Below are positions 6,731-15,660 of a DNA stretch of 64,000 nt, in pieces. Where the stretch lies: contig NZ_LT732548.1 in NCBI RefSeq assembly GCF_900155685.1, positions 3,959,538-4,023,537 on the forward strand, given 5' to 3'. Source of the DNA: Paenibacillus bouchesdurhonensis (GTDB lineage: Bacteria; Bacillota; Bacilli; Paenibacillales; Paenibacillaceae). Positions within the stretch are counted from its first letter, which is position 1. The number at the start of each line of letters is the position of its first letter. Below the pieces are notes generated by a model. The model was not told the DNA's origin and did not search any database. It was given only the letters and a program-made list of their open reading frames with translations. The position numbers and the translations under genes are program-made.

Positions 6731-9460
6731 TCACTTCTGTTCCAACACAATTTCAACGCGCTGCGTGCCCTCTTTAGGAAGCGACTCCAGCACAGAACGC
6801 TGAATGAGGCCACCGACGCCAGCAGTTTCAAATTGTACAGACTGACCGTTTACGCTTATCGAACCGATGCGATATTGGCCATAGTCGAGAAGTGCTTTAT
6901 TGCGGTATACAATATGCAGCATCCGATCCGCGAACAACGTCTCCACCGAGGCCTCTCCTTGGCCATCAAACTGCTCTTTAACAAGCTTAGGTTCGAGATG
7001 CAACTGCCCATAGCTCCCCTTCACCCCATAGACTTCCGTCAGTTCTGTAAGCAGCAGCCAACTGGCCGAGCCCGTTAAGAACGTATACATCCCCCGTCCC
7101 TTTTCATTAATATATTCAGGTACGCCAGGATACATCCGGCTCAGTTCGAAATCCGTCGAGAGGCGATAAATGGAATCCAGCACCTCGTAACCTTCTTTGA
7201 CGAAGCCGCGCTTATAGAGCGCATTGGCGTACATTACCGTCATATGGCTGAACATTGCACCGTTCTCTTTGTGACCAAAAGCAAAGCCAAAGGCACGACC
7301 TAGATTCTGCTGAATGCCCCCGAAGTTCGAATTCAGACGATATCCGATCTTCTCGTCCTTCAGATAGCGGTCTACGGCCTTCGATATTTTACCGACCTGC
7401 TCGTCTGTAGCGACGCCGCCCATAATGCTGAATACCTGCCCGGTGAGCGTCATACGCACTCCTTGCGGGAAGTCGCCCTCGACCCGCTGGGCATCGTCGT
7501 TGTAATAGCCGTTAAACCATTCATAGCCTTCTTTACTGGAAATCCATTCATTTTTGCGCAAGTGGGCGATGGCCCATTCTGCCTTGCTTCTTAAATCATT
7601 CGCCACTTTTAAGATATCCAGCTTCAATTTCTTACCGCTAACTGCCGGCGTAACAGCGTCATAATACCGATTCAACAGCGCCAGCTTCGCTTCAATACTA
7701 TCGTAATCCACCGATGCTGTGAGAGAGTCGAGCAGAACCGCCATCTCCTCCGCCAGCTCAATCGTCTCAATGCCTGTGTTTTGCTTCAGATAGGTCAGGA
7801 GCTCAGCCAGTTCCAGTAAGTTGCTGGCATAAAATGCCGTAAACGCTACGCTCTCGCCGCGATTTGGAGCCAGGTCAAGCCCGTCGTTCCAATCAGCGCC
7901 CTCCAGCTTAATGTTGTTATGCTCGCCGACATGGAAGAATGGAACGATATTTTGCAGCAAAATATGCTCTAGAATGGTGCCTTCATAGACATCGCCATCC
8001 TTTGTCGTCAACTTATTTCCACGATCTGCAGTCCAGCTCAAATCACGTTCTCCGCAACGCTTCACGAAGATATCCCGGAAATATGTTTGCGGCTGCAGGA
8101 GAATGTCTAGATCACCGCTTTGATGCACATAAAGCAATGTTGTCAGTAGCGGCCAAGCACCGTGATCCATCCATACTCTCGGAATATTGTTCCGGTCGGC
8201 AATAAACTCGCCCGGCTTCGAACCGATAATCGTCGCATTACTGCCATCAATACGAACCCCTGCGTAATTGTTCACCAGCAAATTTCTCACTTCATTTGGT
8301 TCCATCACCATCAGCGCCAAGCAATCCTGCCACAAATCACGCCAGCCTCTGCCGCCCCGGCCGTAGTCATGATAAGGCAGGAAGGAGTTGCCATACAGAC
8401 GACGCAATATCGGCTGAAGCGTAACCCATTTCATCCATAAATCCTGCTCCGAATCGCCGGACTTAAACTTGATCGTATCCAGCTTCTCACGCCAATACGC
8501 TTCATTCTCTTGCAGCAAGGCATCGAACTGTGTCTCGGATAAATAATCCGCCGCATATTTCGCTTGCTCGATCCGATCATCCGAAATAACCATCGCCACG
8601 ATATAGCTTACCGATTGCCCGGGTAATAACTCCACAGAAGCGAACCGAAGCGCGCCGACCGCTTCATAGCCCTCAAGCTCAGCTCCTGACGCTGCTAGCG
8701 GTTCTCTGTTCCGGACGACAGCCTCCGGCCAATCCAGCGTGCCGCCTTCTCCGACGAATTCTTCATGGATCGGGAACATGCCGATAGGAGCCTTGCCGCT
8801 GCCCTCAGCGCCAAGAACGCTGTAAGTTACCTTGTTCACCCGGTGCCCCCGTTCGTCAAAGGACAATGCGGGTTGAAGCTCCATGCCATGTTCGGCCACA
8901 TAAATCCGATGAAGCAAAGAAGTGACATGACGATGATCCCGAAGGTCGTCAGCCGAGCGGCCATACAGCGGAATCGACGCCGTTGGGGTCAATGCAAGCG
9001 GTGCAGTTCCAGTATTCGTTACTTCAACCTTCATGAGCTCGACTTTGTCATCCTTGACAGGGACAAAGCTTGTTGTTTCCGCCTTTACGCCAAGCTCCTC
9101 GTTCAGGCGGATAAGCTTATGCCATAAGAATCCGGCTTCCATTTCGGTTTGCTCTTCTTCAGCTACGAATTGAGTCGCGTTCTGCTTCGCCGAATTGCCG
9201 CTGACAGACCACGCTCCATAGCCTTCAATATAAAGCCAGAAATTTCGGGATGCTTTGGAATTATGTAAAGCATCGACAGATCCAGGCTCCATCAAAAATG
9301 TATTATGACCAGATGTAATACTGCCGTGAAGATTCGGAGTAATGGCCGACATCATTCCCGCTTCGTTGACTAAGGGAAAATACAAATAGCTGTTCTTCTC
9401 TGGATGTTTTAGTTTAAATGCGCCCTGTTCTCCTTGAAACTGCCAACCGGACTTTGTCAT
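6731..9460 (-). CDS. GH94 family beta-glucan disaccharide phosphorylase (laminaribiose/cellobiose type)
   Basis: This 909-residue protein has the GH94 layout: an N-terminal beta-sandwich (FKLKHPEKNSYLYFPLVNE, then GHNTFLMEP), a linker and an (alpha/alpha)6 barrel. The general-acid aspartate should be the one in GADWNDGLD near residue 524. The family splits beta-linked glucobioses with phosphate, giving glucose 1-phosphate and a shorter sugar. There is no signal peptide, so it acts in the cytosol on imported sugar. The neighbouring SBP and permeases fit that. From memory, characterised Paenibacillus laminaribiose phosphorylases have about this length, but the sugar specificity is inference. 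GGGAGAAG precedes the ATG. Confidence 0.85.
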   Translation of the reverse strand: MTKSGWQFQGEQGAFKLKHPEKNSYLYFPLVNEAGMMSAITPNLHGSITSGHNTFLMEPGSVDALHNSKASRNFWLYIEGYGAWSVSGNSAKQNATQFVAEEEQTEMEAGFLWHKLIRLNEELGVKAETTSFVPVKDDKVELMKVEVTNTGTAPLALTPTASIPLYGRSADDLRDHRHVTSLLHRIYVAEHGMELQPALSFDERGHRVNKVTYSVLGAEGSGKAPIGMFPIHEEFVGEGGTLDWPEAVVRNREPLAASGAELEGYEAVGALRFASVELLPGQSVSYIVAMVISDDRIEQAKYAADYLSETQFDALLQENEAYWREKLDTIKFKSGDSEQDLWMKWVTLQPILRRLYGNSFLPYHDYGRGGRGWRDLWQDCLALMVMEPNEVRNLLVNNYAGVRIDGSNATIIGSKPGEFIADRNNIPRVWMDHGAWPLLTTLLYVHQSGDLDILLQPQTYFRDIFVKRCGERDLSWTADRGNKLTTKDGDVYEGTILEHILLQNIVPFFHVGEHNNIKLEGADWNDGLDLAPNRGESVAFTAFYASNLLELAELLTYLKQNTGIETIELAEEMAVLLDSLTASVDYDSIEAKLALLNRYYDAVTPAVSGKKLKLDILKVANDLRSKAEWAIAHLRKNEWISSKEGYEWFNGYYNDDAQRVEGDFPQGVRMTLTGQVFSIMGGVATDEQVGKISKAVDRYLKDEKIGYRLNSNFGGIQQNLGRAFGFAFGHKENGAMFSHMTVMYANALYKRGFVKEGYEVLDSIYRLSTDFELSRMYPGVPEYINEKGRGMYTFLTGSASWLLLTELTEVYGVKGSYGQLHLEPKLVKEQFDGQGEASVETLFADRMLHIVYRNKALLDYGQYRIGSISVNGQSVQFETAGVGGLIQRSVLESLPKEGTQRVEIVLEQK

Positions 9461-9501
9461 ATCTTTTCTTCTCCCTCTCCTGTTTACAGATATTAATAAT
9501 A

Positions 9502-9532
9502 AATCCCGCTCCTATACAGCAGGTGCGGGATT
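9502..9532 (-). terminator. Terminator between the permease genes and GH94
   Basis: An 8-bp stem (AATCCCGC / GCGGGATT) is followed on the minus strand by TATTATTAATA. It follows the second permease within ten bases, so GH94 is expressed by read-through or separately. Confidence 0.6.
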
Positions 9533-9539
9533 CACCAAG

Positions 9540-10376
9540 TTACGATTTGACGGCACCTGCGAGAGCTCCGTCGACAAGATATTTCTGGATAAACGTATAA
9601 AGTATAATCAGCGGAGCTGCCACGATCGTAATTCCGCAGGCCAGTAGCGGCCAATTATTGCCGTATTGTCCTTGGAACTCTTTCAATCCGAAGGTAATCG
9701 GGTAGTTCGCCTTGCTCGGCAAATACATAATCGGGCCTACAAAGTCATTCCAGATGCCAATCGCTGTCAAAATAACACCAGTAGCAATAACCGGCTTCAT
9801 AAGCGGAGTCACCATTTGGAACAGATAACGGACATAGCCAGAACCATCCATTCCTGCGGCTTCATCCAGCTCACGGCTAATCGACTTGATATAACCGACG
9901 AACAACATGAATACGACGCCGGTTCCCGTTGTTTTTAGAGCGATATACCCCAGCTTCGTATCGTATCCGAAGATACCAAGAGATTCCTTGAAGCCAAGCA
10001 TCAGCTTGTACTGCGCAACCATCGGGTTAGGAAGAAATTGCGACAACAGGAAGAACATATAGATGAATCCGCTCCACTTTACATATTTCCGCGCAACCGG
10101 GAACGCACCCATCACCGATACGATAATTGTCAATACTGTAGCGACGACGGTATAAATAAGACTGTTAATGAAGTAGTTGGCGAAATTCCCTTCCGTCCAA
10201 GCTGTAATATAGTTGCTCCATTGAATTTCTTTGACGAAACCAATTGGATTGATCAAATACTCAGGGTACGACTTCAATGAAACGTTAAGCACCAGAATTA
10301 GCGGCACTACATACAAAACGATTAATACAGCGACAACAGCGTAGGATAGAATAGTAAATGATTTGGAATTTTTCAT
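9540..10376 (-). CDS. Carbohydrate ABC transporter permease, MalG type
   Basis: The 278-residue protein has about six membrane helices. The EAA loop that contacts the ATPase reads ELDEAAGMDGSGYVRYLFQ near residue 180. It ends with YLVDGALAGAVKS, the usual C-terminus of MalG-type (CUT1) permeases. Its start lies two bases beyond the stop of the MalF-type permease, so the two are co-transcribed and pair in one channel. The ATPase is not encoded here; Paenibacillus CUT1 importers commonly use a shared MsmX-type ATPase elsewhere, which is known for the family and assumed here. Confidence 0.9.
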   Translation of the reverse strand: MKNSKSFTILSYAVVAVLIVLYVVPLILVLNVSLKSYPEYLINPIGFVKEIQWSNYITAWTEGNFANYFINSLIYTVVATVLTIIVSVMGAFPVARKYVKWSGFIYMFFLLSQFLPNPMVAQYKLMLGFKESLGIFGYDTKLGYIALKTTGTGVVFMLFVGYIKSISRELDEAAGMDGSGYVRYLFQMVTPLMKPVIATGVILTAIGIWNDFVGPIMYLPSKANYPITFGLKEFQGQYGNNWPLLACGITIVAAPLIILYTFIQKYLVDGALAGAVKS

Positions 10377-10378
10377 AA

Positions 10379-11272
10379 TTAATATTCCACCTCTCTCTTA
10401 CGCGTTTGCCGAACAGCCACGACTACAAAGACTAGAATGATCAGGAACTGAATGACCGAAAGCGCAGAAGGAAGTCCCATTTCAAGGCTGCCGCGGAAAG
10501 TCTCCTTATAGACGTCATAGGCCATCGTTCTCGTATTAAAGCGACCATCCGTAGTTGCCAGAATAATATCGAAGGTCGACATTGCGCCGATGATCGATAA
10601 CAGCATATTTACAGTAAAGGATGGAGCGATAAGCGGGAACGTAATATGGCGGAAGGACTGCCATTTGCTAGTTCCGTCAATATAGCCAGCTTCATACAAA
10701 TCCTTGGGAACGGATTGCAGGCCAGCCAGAAAGATCAACATGGAGTAACCCATGTACATCCAAATTTGCACGAAAATAATATAGCCAAAAGCATGAGTAA
10801 AGCTGGCGAAGAACATATCCTTATAGCCAAAGAGCCAATCATACAGCATGTTAACCGGCCCGCTCATCGGGTCGAACATCATGCCCCAGATTAGGGCAAC
10901 TACAGCGACACCGAGTACCACCGGCAGGAAGAATACAGCGCGATAGAAATAATCGCCTTTCAGCCGCTGATTCAGCAGAACCGCTACGAACAGGCCAACC
11001 CCGTTCTGAACAATCGTTACTACAAACATGAAAATAAGTGTATTCGTAATGGAGCGCCAGCGTTCTCCCGAGTTTCCGGAGTAAAATAAATCGTAGTAAT
11101 TTTCAAGCCCGACAAACTTCATCGTACTGCCGGGAATATTTTTCACATCCGTAAAAGAATAAATAACCGTCATAACAGAAGGGCCAAAATAAAAAATCAA
11201 GTATAACGCCATTGGTATTAATAGAAGTAAAAGGGGTAGGTAGCGAGCCATGCCTTTTCCAAATGGATACAT
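10379..11272 (-). CDS. Carbohydrate ABC transporter permease, MalF type
   Basis: I place the start at the ATG at 11272 because GAGGTGAG lies four bases upstream; an in-frame TTG further up has no such site. The product, about 297 residues, has six membrane helices. Its EAA loop reads DLYEAGYIDGTSKWQSFRHIT near residue 205. It is the partner of the MalG-type permease next to it and would form the pore of the importer fed by the adjacent solute-binding lipoprotein. Confidence 0.9.
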   Translation of the reverse strand: MYPFGKGMARYLPLLLLLIPMALYLIFYFGPSVMTVIYSFTDVKNIPGSTMKFVGLENYYDLFYSGNSGERWRSITNTLIFMFVVTIVQNGVGLFVAVLLNQRLKGDYFYRAVFFLPVVLGVAVVALIWGMMFDPMSGPVNMLYDWLFGYKDMFFASFTHAFGYIIFVQIWMYMGYSMLIFLAGLQSVPKDLYEAGYIDGTSKWQSFRHITFPLIAPSFTVNMLLSIIGAMSTFDIILATTDGRFNTRTMAYDVYKETFRGSLEMGLPSALSVIQFLIILVFVVVAVRQTRKREVEY

Positions 11273-11307
11273 CTTTCTCACCTCGCGGATCCGAATCAAT
11301 AAATGAT

Positions 11308-11331
11308 CGGGGCCTGAACAATCAGACCCCG
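11308..11331 (-). other. Intercistronic stem-loop after the solute-binding protein gene
   Basis: On the minus strand CGGGGTCTGA pairs over 10 bp (one G-U) with TCAGGCCCCG around TTGT, with no proper T-tract. Such hairpins in sugar ABC operons often stabilise the abundant binding-protein mRNA and partly block read-through to the permeases. Confidence 0.55.
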
Positions 11332-11359
11332 AGACAGTACAGTATGGTTATAACTCAAC

Positions 11360-12721
11360 TTATTTAGGAGCCGCAGCTTCCCATTCTTTCTGTTGTACGT
11401 CAGCTAGTTCTTTCGCTGTTTTGTATACGCCGCCTGGAGCGAGATATTCCGTATGAACGCCTTCTGCTGCAAGATGCTCACCTACGTTTTCGCGGTTGAT
11501 CATCGTAATTTCATAAGCAAGCTCGAAATCGCCAAGATAAGGTGTCAATTCGTTGTCGATGAATTCGCTATCTGTGGAAACTCCGTCCATTGTAGGAATG
11601 AAACCAGCAGCTTTAACGAATGTTGTGTAGTTCTCAGGCTCGGAGAAGAATTCCAGCCATTTCAGAGCGCCCTCTTTGTTCGGGCCTTTCTCAGCAGCAT
11701 ACCAAGTCACATCATATTTACCTACGAAGGATGCGTTTTTCTCTGCATCTTCGGTAGCAGGTACTGGGAAGTAACCGAATTTAAGGTCTGGATTCGCTGT
11801 GGCAATCGTTGGAGCATCCCAGGAACCGTCAGCCAGCATAGCTACTTTGCCCGTTGCAAAAATGGATGGAGCAGAAGCATAGTCAATTCCCATGAAGCCT
11901 TCGATCATATAGTTATCTTGCAGAGTCTTCATTTTCTCAAGAACTTCAACGGCCTCGGCATCGTTGAACGCCGTCTCGCCTTTCCATACGCCCTCGATCC
12001 ATTTTTGCTGATCGCCGCCGCCTAGAATTTTCGCTTGAAGCGCGAACACAGGCAATTTCAACGGCCATACGTCTTTACCGGCTACGCCGATTGGCGTAAT
12101 GCCTTTGGACTTCAATGTTTCGTTCAGCTCAATGAACTCGCTCCACGTCTTCGGTACCTCTAGGTTGTGCTCTTCAAAAATTTCTTTATTGTAGAACAAT
12201 CCCGACATTGCTACTTTGCCAGTAGGAATGGCATATACTTTGCCATTATATGTACCGGCTTTTTCAATGTCATTCGCGTTCCAATTGCTGATGAAAGCTT
12301 GATCAGACAGATCAGCGATCAGGCCGGAGTTGATCCATTGCTCCCAGTCAGGAACTTTTGCTCCTGGTGTCCAATCCTGCGGAGACAATCTCATGCCGGA
12401 CAAGTCGGCAAGAATATCGACATCGTTCGCTGTCAGTCTCGCTCTTTGCGCTTGCTTATATTCATCATCCGGACCTGTCGTCGTATACTCGATTTTATAT
12501 TCCGGATACTTCTCTTCAAACTTCGCATTGATCTCTTCCATCGCTTTGTTAATGTTTTCTTGTTTCCAATGTAAAATCTTAATCACTTGCTTTTTCCCGG
12601 AAGAACTTTTAGCGCCTTCGGCGTCGTTTCCAGAAGCTGCATTGTTACCACCGCCGCCGCAAGCTGCCAGGCTAAGCGTTAATGCGCCTGCAAGAACGAT
12701 GGCAGAAATTTTCTTGACCAT
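11360..12721 (-). CDS. Sugar ABC transporter solute-binding lipoprotein
   Basis: The 453-residue protein has a lipoprotein signal (MVKKISAIVLAGALTLSLAAC; lipobox LAAC) followed by a Gly/Asn/Ser spacer. The rest is a family 1 extracellular solute-binding protein (KILHWKQENINKAMEEI, then GKVYAIPTG). It captures sugar outside the membrane and delivers it to the two permeases. Gene order SBP-MalF-MalG-GH94-mutarotase suggests a beta-glucobiose or a related oligosaccharide as ligand; this is inference. Transcription starts close to a LacI-type operator. Confidence 0.92.
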   Translation of the reverse strand: MVKKISAIVLAGALTLSLAACGGGGNNAASGNDAEGAKSSSGKKQVIKILHWKQENINKAMEEINAKFEEKYPEYKIEYTTTGPDDEYKQAQRARLTANDVDILADLSGMRLSPQDWTPGAKVPDWEQWINSGLIADLSDQAFISNWNANDIEKAGTYNGKVYAIPTGKVAMSGLFYNKEIFEEHNLEVPKTWSEFIELNETLKSKGITPIGVAGKDVWPLKLPVFALQAKILGGGDQQKWIEGVWKGETAFNDAEAVEVLEKMKTLQDNYMIEGFMGIDYASAPSIFATGKVAMLADGSWDAPTIATANPDLKFGYFPVPATEDAEKNASFVGKYDVTWYAAEKGPNKEGALKWLEFFSEPENYTTFVKAAGFIPTMDGVSTDSEFIDNELTPYLGDFELAYEITMINRENVGEHLAAEGVHTEYLAPGGVYKTAKELADVQQKEWEAAAPK

Positions 12722-12817
12722 GATATTTCCCCCTATTTGTAATCAATGATTTTCGAAACTCTTCAGCGGCCTAACCTTACTTAGAAACGCCTGAAACCGC
12801 GAAAATAGCCTTAAATG

Positions 12818-12838
12818 CTACGTTTCGTATTTTCGTAG
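12818..12838. promoter_or_regulatory. Inverted repeat with CTACG/CGTAG arms in the SBP leader
   Basis: The 5-base arms CTACG and CGTAG flank two TTTCGTA half-sites. It lies downstream of the SBP promoter and contains the same TTTCG/CGAAA element as the three palindromes upstream, so it may be a further LacI-binding site or only a leader hairpin. Confidence 0.4.
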
Positions 12839-12863
12839 TTCGAACGTTCTAATGCGATTTTAC

Positions 12864-12877
12864 CGAAAGCGGTTTCG
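12864..12877. promoter_or_regulatory. LacI-type operator O1 at the SBP transcription start
   Basis: CGAAAGCGGTTTCG is an inverted repeat CGAAA-N4-TTTCG. It sits immediately downstream of the SBP -10 element, where a bound repressor would block initiation. Confidence 0.7.
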
Positions 12878-12885
12878 TCAAAATC

Positions 12886-12914
12886 ATTATTACATCATTT
12901 TTTTTGTTTGTAAA
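12886..12914 (-). promoter_or_regulatory. Sigma-A promoter of the SBP/permease operon
   Basis: On the minus strand TTTACA (12914-12909) is followed after 16-17 bases by TAATAAT (12892-12886). Operator O1 begins about nine bases further on. The remaining sequence from 12893 to 13060 shows no gene. Confidence 0.6.
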
Positions 12915-13061
12915 GTCCTATTTTAAATTTTTCGTTTTTCTCGCCGCCTCCTGAAACAGCTATCCAAATAATCAATTAAAGCTATATGTTCCAATGCTTC
13001 TAATATGTCCTTCTGACTTTTACTGCATTGACCGAGCATAAAAAAAGAGGTAAGATATTTT

Positions 13062-13077
13062 ACGAAAGTGTTTTCGT
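13062..13077. promoter_or_regulatory. LacI-type operator O2
   Basis: ACGAAAGTGTTTTCGT is a 6-base inverted repeat around four bases, the same element as O1. It lies upstream of the lacI-family gene. A further half-site ACGAAA follows at 13084-13089, and AAAGCGCTTT at 13098-13107 is a CcpA-like palindrome. Confidence 0.65.
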
Positions 13078-13104
13078 GATTTTACGAAATAGATGCTAAA
13101 GCGC

Positions 13105-13132
13105 TTTTACCGAAAATGTATTTTCGTAAAAT
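13105..13132 (+). promoter_or_regulatory. LacI-type operator O3 inside the lacI promoter
   Basis: TTTTAC (13105-13110) and TAAAAT (13127-13132) are 16 bases apart, and that spacer is the palindrome CGAAAATGTATTTTCG. The operator would therefore lie between -35 and -10, suggesting autoregulation. Promoter assignment is tentative. Confidence 0.55.
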
Positions 13133-13250
13133 ATAGCATGCAACTGAACCGAAAATTTCAATGATCGCGCAAATGCTGCTTCTTGTCCCAGTGACTTGTG
13201 ACTTACAGTCCATATGTTTGATTTGCTTTAATCAAGAAGGGGGTTATGTC

Positions 13251-14279
13251 TTGACCATCAACATCAGAACGATTGCGGAAATGGCCGGAGTTTCAGTTTC
13301 GACCGTATCCAAAATCATTAACAACTACAGCGATATTTCAGAAGAGACAAAAAATAAAGTACTTGAAATTATGAAACAAACCGGGTATGTCCCATCCAAC
13401 TCTGCCAAAACATTAGCGACCAAAAAGTCGAATCTTATCGGTGTCATTTTTGCCGGAAAACTAAATATTGACTTTACCCATCCTTTTTTCGTCGAGGTGC
13501 TCAACTCCTTTAAAAAACAAGTCGGCTTTCTCGGCTATGATCTTTTATTCTTTTCCAATGAAAAGTTCTATGCCGTCGATGGCGAGTATCTTGCCAGATG
13601 TAAGCACTTCCAAGTGGATGGCTGCATCATTGTAACCGGTCAGCAGGTTGAGCCCTCTATCCGCGAGCTGGATATGAGCGACATCCCCTGTATTGGAGTG
13701 GATATCGAGCTTAAAGGCAAGAACTCCGGTTTTATTATGTCCGATAATTACAAAATGTCATACAAAGTCGTAGAGCATTTTTATTTGCAAGGCTTTCGGG
13801 AGCTTGGGTACATTGGAAGCACACAGGAATCGGAAATTTCCAATATGAGGGAAGCGGGCTATAAGAATGCGATAGACAGCTTTGGCCTGCCTTTGAATGA
13901 GGACTGGTTCGTGAATGGGGAGAACTTCTTTGAGACGAGCGGATATGAAGCGATGAACCGGATGATTGGATCGGGCTCATTACCCCGTGCGATCTTTGCA
14001 GCTTCTGACTTGATTGCGATCGGGGCCATGCGTGCATTGAAGGAGCATAAGCTGCGAGTGCCACAGGATGTGGCGATTATCGGCTGCGACGATATCGAGG
14101 CCTGTAAATACACCAGTCCGGCGCTTACTACAATCAGGCAGAATAAAGATAAAATCGGCAGGCTCGCCGGCTTGATGCTGTATGATCTCATGAACAGCCA
14201 GTCTGAAACGAGCAATGTCGTCGTAGAGCCGGAACTGGTTATCCGTGAGTCCTGTGGCAGTAGACCAGACAACTTTTAA
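13251..14279 (+). CDS. LacI/GalR-family transcriptional regulator of the GH94 sugar locus
   Basis: The start is the TTG at 13251, with AGAAGGGGG seven bases before it and the helix-turn-helix beginning at once (INIRTIAEMAGVSVSTVSKI). The product has about 342 residues: HTH at 5-24, hinge near 50-58, then a periplasmic-binding-protein-like effector domain ending SPALTTIRQNKDKIGRLAG, typical of the family. It is divergent from the SBP/permease/GH94 operon, and three related palindromes lie between them, so it most likely represses that operon and itself. The effector should be a sugar of that pathway, which is inference. Confidence 0.9.
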   Translation: MTINIRTIAEMAGVSVSTVSKIINNYSDISEETKNKVLEIMKQTGYVPSNSAKTLATKKSNLIGVIFAGKLNIDFTHPFFVEVLNSFKKQVGFLGYDLLFFSNEKFYAVDGEYLARCKHFQVDGCIIVTGQQVEPSIRELDMSDIPCIGVDIELKGKNSGFIMSDNYKMSYKVVEHFYLQGFRELGYIGSTQESEISNMREAGYKNAIDSFGLPLNEDWFVNGENFFETSGYEAMNRMIGSGSLPRAIFAASDLIAIGAMRALKEHKLRVPQDVAIIGCDDIEACKYTSPALTTIRQNKDKIGRLAGLMLYDLMNSQSETSNVVVEPELVIRESCGSRPDNF

Positions 14280-14341
14280 TGCATCGATCCGGAAGATTAT
14301 TAATTTTCAATTGCTTCATAAGCAACTCTGCACAAAACAAT

Positions 14342-14382
14342 ACACCCCTCTGGCCTTCTTAGAAGAATGGCCAGAGGGGTGT
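14342..14382. terminator. Bidirectional terminator between lacI and aroF
   Basis: A 14-bp perfect stem (arms 14342-14355 and 14369-14382) lies between the convergent ends of the LacI gene and aroF, followed by CATTTT on the plus strand. Confidence 0.8.
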
Positions 14383-14394
14383 GTCATTTTACAC

Positions 14395-15432
14395 TTAAAT
14401 AACTGCTTTCGGCGTATCAAAGCGTTTGCCAAGCAATGGAGCCAATTGTTCCAAATCGCGAAGCAATGCAGCGAACTGATCAGGGAACAATGACTGCACG
14501 CCGTCGCCTGTCATCGAATTGTCTGGATCGGTATGCATTTCAATAATCAAGCCGTCTGCACCGGCTGCCACGGATGCCTTTGTCATCGGCTCTACAAGCT
14601 CGCGGCGTCCCGTGCCATGACTCGGGTCAGAGATAACCGGCAGGTGGCTTAAGCTTTGCAGCACGGGAATAGCGGATAGATCCAGCGTGTTTCTCGTATA
14701 GGTTTCGAAAGTACGAATGCCGCGTTCGCACAGCATGACATTCGGATTTCCACCTGCAAGAATGTACTCCGCCGCGTTGAGGAACTCGTCGTATGTTGCA
14801 CTGAAACCACGCTTCAGAAGTACAGGTCTGCCGCATGTTCCTAGCTTACGCAGCAAATCGAAGTTTTGCATGTTGCGCGTACCGACCTGCAAAATATCCG
14901 CGTACTCTGCGCATACATCGACATACTCTGGCGTCATTACCTCGGTAATCGTAAGCAGACCATGCTTCTTCCCGGCTTCAGCCATCATAACCAGGCCTTC
15001 CACCCCTACGCCCTGGAAGCTGTAAGGGCCCGTACGCGGCTTAAATGCTCCGCCCCGCAGCACCTGGCCGCCTGCCGCCTTCACCAAGCGGGCGATTTCA
15101 TCGATCTGTTCTGCCGATTCCACAGCGCAAGGACCGCCCATAATGACAAGCTCTCCGCCGCCAATCTTCACATCGCCGATCTCTATGACCGTATTCTCCG
15201 GATGGAAATCACGGCTGGCCAGCTTATAGGATTTGGAAATTTTAATCACATTCTCCACGCCCTTCATCTGACGCAGATGCTCGGCAAGCTTCGGCTCAAT
15301 CGATCCGATCAACCCGATCACCGTGCGGTCACTTCCGCGTGATACATGAGTTTGCAGACCTTCCTTCTCAATAACGGCAATAATTTCATTAATACGCTCT
15401 TCTGGCGTTTGATTAGAAGTAATTACGATCAC
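14395..15432 (-). CDS. aroF: 3-deoxy-7-phosphoheptulonate synthase (type I beta) with N-terminal regulatory domain
   Basis: The 345-residue protein has an N-terminal ferredoxin-like domain of about 70 residues (MIVITSNQTPEERINEIIAV) and a TIM barrel with the DAHP synthase motifs MGGPCAVES, RGGAFKPRTGPYSFQG, RNMQNFDLL, KRGFSAT and SDPSHGTGRR. It condenses erythrose 4-phosphate and phosphoenolpyruvate at the entry of the shikimate pathway. The Bacillus enzyme has a chorismate mutase domain at its N-terminus; this one does not. The N-terminal domain resembles that of the Thermotoga enzyme, which mediates feedback by aromatic amino acids. It is monocistronic. Confidence 0.95.
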   Translation of the reverse strand: MIVITSNQTPEERINEIIAVIEKEGLQTHVSRGSDRTVIGLIGSIEPKLAEHLRQMKGVENVIKISKSYKLASRDFHPENTVIEIGDVKIGGGELVIMGGPCAVESAEQIDEIARLVKAAGGQVLRGGAFKPRTGPYSFQGVGVEGLVMMAEAGKKHGLLTITEVMTPEYVDVCAEYADILQVGTRNMQNFDLLRKLGTCGRPVLLKRGFSATYDEFLNAAEYILAGGNPNVMLCERGIRTFETYTRNTLDLSAIPVLQSLSHLPVISDPSHGTGRRELVEPMTKASVAAGADGLIIEMHTDPDNSMTGDGVQSLFPDQFAALLRDLEQLAPLLGKRFDTPKAVI

Positions 15433-15558
15433 GATCCATCATCCTTTCATCATTGCGGGCCCTGGGCCAAAAATATATATTTCCTTATCACCTAAAAAAT
15501 CAAAGTCCATTTGTCGCTTAAACGCTTGTTCGCTTTCAAGCTTTTATCCACTAAAGTA

Positions 15559-15587
15559 ACTATAACTGAATCTAGTTGCCGCGTCAA
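15559..15587 (-). promoter_or_regulatory. Sigma-A promoter of aroF
   Basis: On the minus strand TTGACG (15587-15582), 17 bases, TATAGT (15564-15559). The leader is about 120 bases. I see no T-box or terminator in it. Confidence 0.65.
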
Positions 15588-15611
15588 GCATAACATACGC
15601 CCAACCATAAA

Positions 15612-15643
15612 AGCTGCAAACCTCTAAAAAAAGGTTTGCAGCT
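15612..15643 (-). terminator. Terminator after the DUF5060/DUF4038 hydrolase
   Basis: A 12-bp perfect stem (AGCTGCAAACCT / AGGTTTGCAGCT) lies 20 bases beyond the stop codon and is followed by TTTATGG. Confidence 0.75.
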
Positions 15644-15660
15644 AGAAGTACTACTTGGCT

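Noticed and set aside
13098..13107. AAAGCGCTTT as a CcpA (cre) site
   Set aside because: It is palindromic and cre-like, but the flanking bases fit the cre consensus poorly. I mention it with operator O2 and do not list it as a site of its own.
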